Origin: Dipteronia dyeriana
Lineage: Eukaryota; Streptophyta; Magnoliopsida; Sapindales; Sapindaceae
Reading direction: 5' to 3'
DNA length: 64,000 nt
Assembly (NCBI GenBank): GCA_032871835.1
Contig: CM065298.1
Location: 79,512,154 to 79,576,153, forward strand
The stretch's first letter is position 1, and every line of letters starts with the position of its first letter. Below the pieces are notes generated by a model that made no database searches, was not told the origin of the DNA, and saw only the letters and a list, made by a program, of their open reading frames with translations. The position numbers were made by a program, and so were the translations under genes. Positions 34,190-44,140 of the stretch are shown here, one piece after another.

Positions 34190-34594
34190 ATATATCCGGA
34201 ATTCTTATATGTAAGTAAATCAACTATCGGGTGATCCTTTTTACTTTTACGCAATCGTGCTGGAGATTAGGATCTTCCATCGCACCTGAAAAAAGAGTTA
34301 ATAAAGCCAGAATAAGTCAAAACAATCCTTACAAGCGAAATTAGCTGAAACTTATGGCACGATTGTGTCGAAACGATCGAAATAACTGGAAATAGGTTCG
34401 ATTCGGTTGAAAACGGATGAAAATTGCACTGAGTTGACTAGGGAATATTCCGTTAAGCTAATGGAATATTCTCTGACGGTAACAGAATATGCTCTGGCTG
34501 AAACAGAATATTCCCTAACTGGCGACGTGGCTTATCACTGATGTGGTGCAACTGGGTGTTGATATAGCACTGATGTGGGTGCTGACATGGTGTT
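31141..34594 (-). pseudogene. Degraded pol and flanking regions of element F
   Basis: Minus-strand homology is patchy. Around 31985-31890 the Copia reverse-transcriptase end is visible as KIEHRSNGILVYQSEYVEK and ILKRFHM. At 33908-33675 a pre-integrase domain reads QRSTMMHKIIENSDGYSL. Between these, stops and shifts are so common that no frame survives. The stretch 31146-31740, with repeated AAAACC(C/G)AGTG blocks and two CCCCCTGAT motifs, corresponds to the 3' untranslated part of such elements. At 34140-34594 the sequence is leader. Gag is not recognised. Confidence 0.6.
34443..34513. repeat. Four GAATATTC motifs at exact 21-bp spacing
   Basis: GAATATTC at 34443, 34464 and 34506, and GAATATGC at 34485. 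The steps are 21, 21 and 21 bp. The rest of the unit (about 13 bp) is only loosely conserved. GAAnnTTC is the core of a heat-shock element, but the contiguous triple unit needed for strong binding is not present. Confidence 0.7.
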
Positions 34595-35293
34595 TGATTA
34601 ACACTGAAAAATGTATGTTTATTAAGGGATAATATCATCACTTTACACTTCCAATACGATTAACTCCCCAATCTAGACATAATTTCATTCGCTCACTCAA
34701 ATTCTAAGTTTAAATAAAATAGTTATTTTCTAGTTAAATTATGTCTAGCTAATTTTATATAGCTGGGGGCAAAGGTGATACTGTTGGTATGGAAAATATG
34801 ATTCAATTTTGGTAAGTTTATTATTTTTTTGCTTTCTCCCCTCTGATCTTTGTGGAGTTTTTGACTCACTGTAGACAGACAGATATTATCTAGCACAGTG
34901 GGTACTTTTACCCATATCCGTCAGAGAGTGGTTTCTTCCCTCTGATCTTTGTGGAGTTTTGACTCACTGTAGACAGACAGATGTTGTCTAGCACAGTAGG
35001 TACTTTTACCCAAATCTATTAGAGAGTGGTCAGTGGAGTGGAATACCCTCCCATTAATCTGGAATAAATATTAATAATTGGATCATAATCGAAATACCAA
35101 CAGTGGATCCCTTAGCTCCAGTTTTAATTTTAATTGATTTACATTTTATAACAAGCTTAGTAATTAATCTAGATAATTAATTCTACAAGGACAAACGAAC
35201 AACCTCCATGTGGTTCGACCCGGTCTTACTAGTTAATTTATTACTTTGATACTCTTATACTCGGCAGTAGGAACACTTCTTTAGGACGTGTCA
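34595..35293 (+). repeat. 5' LTR of element G (lacks TATA segment)
   Basis: 699 bp, compared with 1301 bp for the 3' copy. The two align from TGATTAACACTG to about CGCTCACTC and from AGTTTAAATAAAATAG to the end. About 600 bp in between are missing here, including the TATAAATAGG present in the 3' LTR. A duplicated block (CCCTCTGATCTTTGTGG) is at about 34848 and 34937. Confidence 0.85.
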
Positions 35294-35299
35294 AGTTTT

Positions 35300-35316
35300 T
35301 GGCGCCGCTGCCGGAG
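35300..35316 (+). promoter_or_regulatory. Primer binding site of element G
   Basis: TGGCGCCGCTGCCGGAG, the form used by Athila and Tat Gypsy elements, six bases inside the 5' LTR. Confidence 0.9.
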
Positions 35317-36001
35317 AGATAAGTCCGTTCTTTCTTTGTAGAAGTAATTTCTTTTTAATTTTATTTTAGTTTGCTATTTTTTTTTTCTATTTACTTTTTT
35401 CTTATTTTGTATTCAGTTTTGGATCACTCATCTCAATCATAAACTTCATCCACTTAAAAAAAAAACACTTGTAATCATTAATCACATTTTTACATTTTTA
35501 CATTTTTGTCCATCAACTTTTTATTTGCATTTTAGCTTAGATCTAGTTTGTATTTGCATATAGGTCATTTTATTTTTCATTTTTACATATCAATCCCTGT
35601 AATTATCATATTTTCATTTTAGTCCCTATATTTATAATTATTTGTACTTTTGCTCCAACACTTGTATATATTTGCATTTACACCCCTATAATTTTGCATC
35701 TTGTTGTTTTTATCACTTTTTCATTTATTTTCTTCATTTTTGTGTATTTCACCTCCATGAACCCTCATTAAATTTGCATGAGACGTTGGTCTCGAACATC
35801 TAGTGGTAGATTAATTAGGAGATCAAATCACCCACATTCACCAATAACATGGCTGAAAACCCACTTTGACATCCAGTAAAAAACCAAGCCGAAAACCTTT
35901 TAGACAACCTTGACAACATATCTCAACAAAGCAACCATCTGCCTTATGTTGACCTTCACCAACACATTAACCCAAATCCACCTAGAACTCTTAGAGACTA
36001 C
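35317..36001 (+). other. Leader and degraded start of gag in element G
   Basis: T-rich sequence with repeated CATTTT(A/T) segments (35480-35760), then from about 35880 a Gag-like region reading towards RTLRDYMNP that is broken by stops. Confidence 0.5.
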
Positions 36002-37396
36002 ATGAATCCCACATGTACTGGAGCACTTTCATGCATAGATTTCCTACCAAATGCAACATGCTTTAATTTTAAACCGGGAATCATTAAACTTTTACCCAAT
36101 TTTAACGGTCTTGAATATGAAAACCCATATTTGCATCTTAGGGAGTTTGAGGAAGTCTGCAACACTTGCACTTACCAAAATGTTAGCATGGATATAATCA
36201 GGCTTAAGTTTTTTCTTTTTTCCTTAAAAGATAAAGCTAAAACTTGGTTACAAAACCTTAGGTCAGGATCAATCCAAACTTGGAATGACATGCAACAACA
36301 GTTCTTAAAGAAATTTTTTGAACCTCAAAGAACAAACTCTCTTAAGAGGTAAATCACTTTATTTACCTAAAAACCTGGGGAAACACTTTACCAATGTTGG
36401 GATAGGTTCAAAGAGTTGTTAAATGTCTGTCCATATCACGGCTTTAAAACCTGGAGGATAGTGTCACATTTTTTTGAAGGACTCACACCCCAAAGTAGAC
36501 AAGTCATTGAAATGGTGTGTAATGGGGAGTTCAGTGACAAAAATCCTGAAGAAGCACTTGAATATCTTTACCATATCATTGAAAATGCTCAAAATTAGGA
36601 CACCATTGGTTCCTATGAGTACATGAGCAAACCATAACCATCTCCATCTAGTGGAGGCATTTACAATCTTAGAGAAGACCGTGATCTTCAAGCTAGATTT
36701 GCATCCCTAGCTAGGAAAGTTGAAGCTTTAGAAACTAAAAAGAGTGAACATGTAATATATGTACAAGAAATTGCGTGCCATGTGTGTGAATCTGATGATC
36801 ATATCACTCATAGTTGCCAAACTTTACTAGTTTTAAAAGATTGCCTTCATGAACAAGCTTTGCACGCTCTCAACAAGCTAAATTCCAACCCATACTCACA
36901 AACCTACAATCCTGGTTGGAGAAATCATCCAAACTTTAGTTGGAGGAACAACAATCAAGCCCAGTCTTCACAACCACCAGGTCCATCACATCAACAAACA
37001 CGCTAGAATTTCCAAAACCCTCAAGGTTATGCGCCTTATGTCCCACCATCTAGGAAAAACCTTGAAGACACTTTGCACTCATTCATTGAGAAGCAAGAAT
37101 CCTTTAACAGTCAAACTGAACAAACCTTGACAGATGTTAAAGATACTTTAGCAAAGATTGCTTCTACACTCACCACACACGAAAAAGGTAAGTTTCCATC
37201 TCAACCACAACCAAATCCCAAGAGTCTGTCAAGTTCCTATGATAATAACCAACGCCCAGATCAAGTCAAATCAATTATCACTCTTCGTAGTGGTAAGGTC
37301 ATCGAAAAACCTATTCTTGAATCTGATAAAAATGATGATGAGTCATTTTCCAAGGGTAAGGAAGGGGTTGATGAAACCACTGATATGAAGAAATAA
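36002..37396 (+). pseudogene. Athila Gag of element G (broken)
   Basis: The Gag core reads GIIKLLPNFNGLEYENPYLH, LREFEEVCNTCTYQNV and WLQNLRSGSIQTWNDMQQQF, the retrotransposon Gag domain of Athila-type elements. A TAA ends the first frame at 36352. The next piece (36416-36598) has CPYHGFKTWRIVSHFFEGL. A CCHC-like element appears at 36778 as CHVCESDDHITHSCQ. Serine/proline-rich linkers follow to 37396. Gag forms the particle and binds the element RNA. Four separate frames show it is not translatable as a unit. Confidence 0.85.
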
Positions 37397-37547
37397 TTGA
37401 ATCCCCACACACACTCCCATATCCTCAGGCTCTTGAAAATTCACAAAAATTGAAGCATCCCCAGATATTTTTGAAATTTTCAAACAGATAAAGATCAATA
37501 TCCCTTTATGGGACGCAATCAAACGGGTACCTTCCCATACCAAAATT

Positions 37548-40500
37548 TTGAAGGATTTGTGCACTGTGAAAAGGAAGTATCAGGTAAGAAAGAAAGTCTT
37601 TATGGATGAACAGGTAAGTTACATTCTTTCCAATAAAAATGTTTTGAAATATAAAGATCTTGGTTGTCCCACTATTTCCTGCACAATTGATAACAGTAAA
37701 ATTGAGCATGCTTTACTTGACCTAGGTGCTAGTGTAAATTTGCTTCCATACTCATTTTATCAACGACTTAAACTTGGTGAGTTAAAGCCGACTTCAACCA
37801 CACTTTGTCTTGCTGATAGGTCAATTAAAACCAAAAGGAATAGTGGAAGATGTGTTAGTACAAGTCGATAAATTTATCTACCCAACAGATTTTATTGTCT
37901 TGGAAACACAACATGTTGTTAATGAGCACAAATCAATTCCTGTATATTGGGTCGTCCATTTTTAGCTATTGTAAATGCCTTGATTAATTGCAAGAATGGA
38001 ATAATGAACATGTCTTTTAGAAATATGGAAATTAAGCTTAATGTTTTCAACATGTCTAAGGAACCATTTGATGATGAAAATGAAGATGAAGATGTAGACA
38101 TTATTGAAACCATTGTTGAAGATCATGTTCAAAAGGATTCTTTTAACTCATCTGAAATTTGTTTAATCAATTCAGCTGAGTCAAGCATACATTCACATCT
38201 TGATGATTATTTGTAGGTTGCCGAAGAAGAGGGAGACATTTCAGATTTTGAAGAATTGGAACAGAAAGAGGACGAGCCGGAAGAAAAAGCACCTCAACTG
38301 GATTTAAAGTCCTTACCAGAAGAACTCAAATATGCGTACCTTGGAGATGAGCAGACCTACCCAGTGGTAATCTCTTCTAACCTCACAGAAGAGCAAGAAG
38401 GTAAGTTGCTACATGTTTTAAAGAAAAATAAGAATGCAATTGGTTGGACTTTGAAAGATTTGAAAGGTATTAACCCTTTGATTTGTTCACATCGAATAAA
38501 TTTAGAGAATCATGCTAAAACATATCTACAACCCCAAAGAAGACTTAACCCACATATGAAAGAAATTGTCAAGACTGAAGTCCTTAAATTACTTGACATG
38601 AGAATTATCTACCCTATCTTTGATAGTAAGTGGGTGAGTCCTACACAAGTTTTGCCAAAAAAAATATGGAATCACTGTTGTTAAAAATGAAAAGGGGGAG
38701 TTAATTCCAACTCATGTTCCTTCTAGTTGGCACACGTGCATTGATTATAGAAAATTAAATGATGTCACTAGAAAAGATCATTTTCCTCTTCCATTCCTTG
38801 ACCAAATTTTAGAAAGAGTAACAGGACATCTCTACTACTGCTTTCTTGATGGGTATTCTAGATACTATCAAATTCCCATTGCATTAAAAGACTAAGAAAA
38901 AACCACACTCACATGTCCCTTTAGAACCTTTGCATTTGGAAGAATGTCATTTGGTTTGTGTAATGGTCTGGCAACATTTCAACGATGCATTTTTTAGTGA
39001 CATGATTGAACATTGTTTAGAGGTATTTATGGATGATTTAATTATGTTTGAGAATTCTTTTGATAATTGTCTTAATAACTTGGATAGGGTCTTGAAACGT
39101 TGCATTGAAAAAAGACTTGTGCTTAACTAGGAAAAGTGTCATTATATGACCATGTCTGGAATTGTTTTGGGTCATGTTGTGTCATCAAAATATATCGAGG
39201 TTGATAAGTCAAAAATTGAAGTCATTTCAAAGTTACCATCACCACAAACAGTCAAAGATGTGAGGTCATTTTTAGGGCATGCAGGATTTTATAGGAGGTT
39301 TATTAAAAATTTCAGTGTTATATCTAAACCACTTTGTAACCTCTTATTAAAATATGCAAAATTTGAATGGACACAAGAGTGTGGAGAGTCTTTTAAAAAG
39401 ATAGTTGACCTTTTAACATCTGCTCTTATCATGCAATCCCCTTATTGGTCCTTGTCTTTTGAATTGATGTGTGATGCGAGTGATTTTGTTGTTGGAGCTG
39501 TCTTAGGACAAAGAAGAGAAGGTAAGCGTTTTGTGATTTATTATGCAAGTAAAACTTTGAATTGTGCACAAATGAATTACACCACCACTGAGAAAGAATT
39601 ACTTGTTGTGATATTTGCATTGGATAAATTTCGCTCATACTTGATTGGCACTTCAACCATTGTTTTTACTGATCACGCTGATTTGAAGTATTTAATGTCT
39701 AAACAGGATGCAAAGCCAAGATTGATTCGCTGGATTTTATTGCTACAAGAATTCAATCTCACAATCAAGGATAAAAAGGGTGCTGAAAATGTCGTTGCAG
39801 ACCATTTATCTCGACTCACCACTGAGTCGTCATTTGATAAAACACCCATCAGTGATTCTTTTCCTGATGATCTTTTATTCTTTATCACAACTTTACCTTG
39901 GTATGCTGACATTGTTAATTATCTTGCAACAGGAATGATGCCACTCGATTGGAATGCACAGGACAAAAAGAAAATTTTGACCGAGGTAAAATGTTTTTAC
40001 TGGGATGACGTGTACTTATTCAAGTATTGTCTTGATCAAATTGTTCGACGGTGTATTCCAGACAATGAGGTAAGTAGTGTCATTGAATTTTGTCATTCTG
40101 AAGCATGTGGTGGTCATTTTTTGTCAAAGAAAACGGCTGCAAAAATCTTGCAGTGTGGATTTTATTGGCCCACCTTGTTTAAAGACGCACATGCATTATG
40201 TAAAACCTGTTGTCAAAAGCTAGGATCCATTTCCAAGCGAAACATGATGCCTTTAAACCCCATTCTTGTCATTGAAATATTTGATTGTTGGGGAATTGAT
40301 TTTATGGGTCCATTTCCACCATCATTTTCTATTTTTGTACGTTTTGGTTGCCGTTGATTATGTGTCAAAATGGGTTGAGGCAATTCCTTGTCGAAATAAT
40401 GATCACAAAACAGTGATTAAATTTTTAAAGGAAAATCTTTTGAGTCGATTTGGAATCCCTCGAGCCATTATCAGTGATGGAGGCAAACACTTTTGTAACA

Positions 40501-41190
40501 AACCTTTTGAGTCTTTAATGAAGAAATATGGAGTCACACACAAAATTGTCACACCATACCACCCTCAAACAAATGGTCAAGTTGAGTTAGTAAATAGAGA
40601 GATAAAACATATCTTGCAGAAAACGGTTAACACTAATCGAAAAGATTGGTCTCTTAGACTAAATGATGCACTTTGAGCTTACCGCACTGCATTGAAAACT
40701 GCTTTGGGTATGTCTCCATATCGTTTAGTTTATGGAAAAACATTGCCACTTACTTGTTGAACTTGAGAAAAAAGTATATTGGGTCATTAAGGCTTTCAAT
40801 TATAACCTAAATGATGCTGGTGAATTGCGCAAGTTGCAAATAAATGAACTTGAAGAATTAAGAAATAATGCATATGAAAATGCAAAAATTCTTAAAGAAA
40901 AATATAAAACCTTTCATGACAGACGAATTTTAAGAAGATCATTTGAAGTTGGTCAAAAGGTTTTGCTTTATAATTCTCGACTTCATTTATTTCCCGATAA
41001 ATTGAAATCAAAATGGAGTGGTCAATTGGTTGTGAAACACGTGTATCCATATGGTGCCATTGACATTGAGAATCCTAGGAATGGTAATGTGTTTAAAGTA
41101 AATGGACAACGTGTGAAACCATTCTTAGAAAATACAGATTTTCAAAAAGACTCTGCCGTCCTTTCTGACCCTTGTTACAAAGGTGAGTAA
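37548..41190 (+). pseudogene. Pol of element G: protease, reverse transcriptase, RNase H, integrase
   Basis: Protease shows LLDLGASVNLLPYSFYQRL (37700-37770); a frame shift follows at about 37830. Reverse transcriptase is split: 38256-38684, then the region with TCIDYRKLND and DGYSRYYQIP carrying a stop, then MDDLIMF, where the catalytic aspartates remain (39030). RNase H starts in frame 39146-40357 ([14 protein letters not shown] [55 protein letters not shown]). Integrase has the histidine-cysteine finger ([11 protein letters not shown]), [18 protein letters not shown] and HPQTNGQVE with the catalytic glutamate, ending at 41190. Stops after DAL (40674) and shifts at 40340 break it. RNase H and the neighbouring integrase N-terminus form one 403-codon frame, so decay is moderate. 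Confidence 0.9.
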
Positions 41191-41309
41191 ACAAATCTTT
41201 TGTTTTTGACTTTATTTGTGTTTGCAATTATTATTTTAGTTTTTGTTCACTTTTACATTTTGAATTTTTACAGGATTAATTTCTAGGTTCAGTTTTTGCT
41301 CGGTGTGTT

Positions 41310-41663
41310 TTGCTATATAACCCCGTTAAGTGGCGTATAACGGTACTCCGTAATAATTCAAGTCAGTTTAATTCAGTTTCCTAAATAACTGATCCCTAAA
41401 ACAAGGCATGGATAAAATTTTCAGAAACCTGCGAAAACATTTTCCATTGTTGCCCCAAAATGCTCTGAAAAAAATTTACAAAGCACGTTCCAAAATATTA
41501 CGCTTACTGATGATAAACAAAATTCCTATTGAAATTCGTTGGTTGATCGAAGCTAAGGTACATCTAGCAGATGAGTCTGCTGATTCATTTATATCTTACA
41601 TGCCTGGTTTTGGAAGAAGTAACCTTGCAAAAAAAAATGAAGAGCTAAGAAGTTAGGGGTTAC
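41310..41663 (+). CDS. Unknown ORF after integrase in element G, with TATA-like sequence
   Basis: An 82-codon frame (41408-41656) starts MDKIFRNLRKHFPLLPQ and is basic in its first half. A TATA-like GCTATATAACC lies at 41311-41321, about 90 bp upstream of the start. In Athila elements the region after integrase may hold an env-like ORF, but I see no signal peptide or membrane segment here and do not recognise the protein. Reading on past its TAG in the same frame gives a hydrophobic run (LATHVVVF), so the original frame may have been longer. Confidence 0.35.
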
Positions 41664-42183
41664 TTGTCACAAATGTGCACGTACAACTTGCAACACATGT
41701 TGTTGTATTTAGGAATGTTGTATAATAATCGGGAAGATAAAATTTTATTCACTAGGCATGGTTTGTGTAGGGAGTCATTGGATAATATCCTAACGACTCT
41801 TGATGCACATCCTAATGGGTATGTGCAAATGGCAATTGACCGATTATGACCACAATTTCAAAAAAGAACATGCACAATATAGTTTTGGGAATCTGACTTT
41901 AAAAGACCATGTTTGCCAATTTATAAATTGGATGGGAAGCATATCCCCGACCCATAGAAGGCGTTGAAGCCGTTTCTGGACGTAAAACCATAGGAAGATG
42001 TAAGCTACAATCACAATTACCAGTAAATATCCTTTTGTTTTTATTATCTTTTTCCTTCTGCATTTAATGTCTTTTGTAATTATTGTTATTTACTTTTGAT
42101 TTTTGAACCATTTGGATCTAATATCATTGACAAATACGCCGCCCTATACATATAGGTGTATTATCGTGTTACCTTTTCAGGAT
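41664..42183 (+). other. Spacer between unknown ORF and LOG-like gene
   Basis: A short frame (41664-41849) has no recognised domain. The remainder is AT-rich and resembles a promoter flank rather than coding DNA. Confidence 0.4.
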
Positions 42184-42250
42184 CTATAAATACAAGCATG
42201 TGTTTTCCTTTTTGTTTCAAGCACTCATAAACATTCAAAAGAAAAATTTC
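42184..42250 (+). promoter_or_regulatory. Putative promoter of the captured LOG-like gene
   Basis: CTATAAATAC at 42184-42193 is a strong plant TATA match. About 25-60 bp downstream come CAAGCACTCATAAACATTCAAAAG and an A-rich leader, as in plant 5' untranslated regions. The LOG frame begins within about 90 bp. A separate promoter would allow expression independent of the LTR; that is inference. Confidence 0.55.
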
Positions 42251-42269
42251 AGAGAGTGCATTAATAGCT

Positions 42270-42917
42270 TCACCTTCAACTAAACGATTCACAAACATTT
42301 GTGTGTTTTGTGACACCAATTATGGGAAATATAGAGAGTTTGTTGATGCTGCAACTCATCTTGGTAAGGTTTTGGCCGAGTGAAAAATACACATAGTGTA
42401 TGGAGGAGGTAACTTGGGATTAATGGGGTGTGTTTCATGAGCTGCACGGGACGGAGGTAGTCAAGTTCTGGGTATTGTCCCAAAACCTATAGTTGTAGCA
42501 GACATCATCGGAAAGACAAACGATGAAGAGCTAGTTGTTTCAGGTATGCCTGAAAGGTTGACTGCTATGTTACATCATGCTGATGCATTTATAGCTTTGC
42601 CAGGTGGTTTTGGAACCTTAGAAGAAATCTTTACAATGGCATCATGGGCGCAAATACACATCCATGAGAAACCCATCAGTTTGTTGAATGTTAGTAAATT
42701 TTATGATGGTTTGCTTTCATTTCTTGATCATGCTTATAAAAACGATTACATTCCACCTTCAATCTGAAAAATCTTTATCTCTGCTTCAAGTCCTCATGAG
42801 CTGATTGACCAGTTACAAGCTTTCAATTATGAGCAAGATCCTTCAACCTCCAAAATTGTTTGGTCCATTGATGAAGAGAACAAAAAACGCAGAATTGATC
42901 TGAATCTCAGTTTGTGA
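42270..42917 (+). pseudogene. LOG: LONELY GUY-type cytokinin riboside 5'-monophosphate phosphoribohydrolase, captured by element G
   Basis: LOG enzymes release active cytokinin base from its nucleoside 5'-monophosphate. The single frame from about 42270 to the TGA at 42915 follows the family from N- to C-terminus: NICVFCDTNYGKY, IHIVYGGGNLGLMG, QVLGIVPK, SGMPERLTAM, HADAFIALPGGFGTLEE (42576-42626), ASWAQIHIHEKPISLLNV, FYDGLLSFLDHA. The PGGxGTxxE motif with its glutamate and the arginine of MPER, both active-site residues in the family, are kept. The C-terminus ends in RIDLNLSL. TGA codons at 42381, 42438 and 42765 interrupt the frame; there are no frame shifts. Plant LOG genes have several introns and none is seen here. 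Start codon not determined: no methionine is found just before the conserved part. The largest open part is 42546-42767. Confidence 0.9.
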
Positions 42918-44140
42918 TTGTCCTATGGTTTTTATACATTTTATTTTATTTTATTTTGTATTTCTTTTGTTGTTTTGCAGGATTTTGTTGTCTTTCAAGT
43001 TGTTCATGTGATATCTTCTAAACCTTAACCCTTTCTAAAGACATTGGGGATAATTTCTCATTCTGGTTGGAGGGGAGGGGATAGTTGATTCAATAACTTT
43101 TGTTTTTTTTTAAAAAAAAACCAACTTCTGACCTTTTTTTTTTGTAAAGATGGCCGAGAAATGAGAACTTTTATATACTTCTGAGATGCATCTTTATAGT
43201 TCTGATGCATTTTTTTTCCTCTCTTCTGACTATTCAAATTTATAAACTCTCCATTGTGATATCATTGACTAATCCTTTTGTTCATTAAGTCATATTGAGA
43301 AATTTTTCGAACTATTTTGGACACACACGCACATTGACACGTGATTATGTGTAGTAAGTTGAGATTTTACGATATTTAGTTCTTAAGCATCATTCAAGGG
43401 TAACAACTGAAGAGAGTGGTCTTGTTTCAAAAAATATGTAGTAATAATAATAATAATAAATTTGTGTGTTTTGACCAAAACTCTTACTTAGTAACCGGGC
43501 CTCATGCCTCAGTAAGCATAGAGTGTTCGTGCAAAACGGTGGAGTCTGAATAAGAATAAAGTGCATTTTCGTAGCCTCTTTAACGAGAGCAATTAAGTTC
43601 GAGGGGTGTTTTAACACCTAATGCCCTAAGACCAACTTTTTTGGGAGTCATTGACCCAAAGCTCGTTACAACGGTTTAAGAGAAAGCTTAAGAGAATTGT
43701 ACTATAAAAAAAATCTGCAATCCGAGTAATTAAGCCCATAAGAGTGTTTTAACACTCAATGCCCTAAAGTCAACTGGTTTGGGAGTCATTTGCCTAAAGC
43801 TCGCTACATGGATTAAAGATAGAATGTTTGTTTCCAATTTTGTTATATTAAAAAAAAACAAAAAAAAAAAACTCCTGCCTAAGGAAAAAGCCCTAATGAG
43901 ATTTAGGAATGAAAATGTTGTTTGATTTCAATTGAATCTTATAGTTATCATGTTGATCTTTATTGAGCACAAGAAATTTTGGTTAATAACTCGATTGATG
44001 ACTGGTTGTCAAAGGGTGAGAAAAGAGGTATGGGAGAGTTTATCTATTTAGTAGTTTAGAGATTTGAATTTGAATTTGAGTTTTTACTATTTTCGCTTTA
44101 ATTGCTAGGGACTAGCAATAAGCTGGATGGGGGGGGGGTG
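42918..44140 (+). other. 3' untranslated region of element G
   Basis: Contains AAAGACATTGGGGATAATTTC and the GGTTGGAGGGGAGGGG block at about 43036-43081, typical of Athila/Tat 3' regions. A degenerate duplication is present: TAACACCTAATGCCCTAAGACCAACTT at about 43611 and TTAACACTCAATGCCCTAAAGTCAACT at about 43750, each followed by GGGAGTCATT and AAAGCTCG. The G-rich polypurine tract ATGGGGGGGGGG lies at 44127-44138, directly before the 3' LTR. Confidence 0.75.

Noticed and set aside
36464..36691. Minus-strand frames opposite gag and pol of element G (also 37343-37709, 39429-39912)
   Set aside because: Antisense shadows of the Gypsy coding region.
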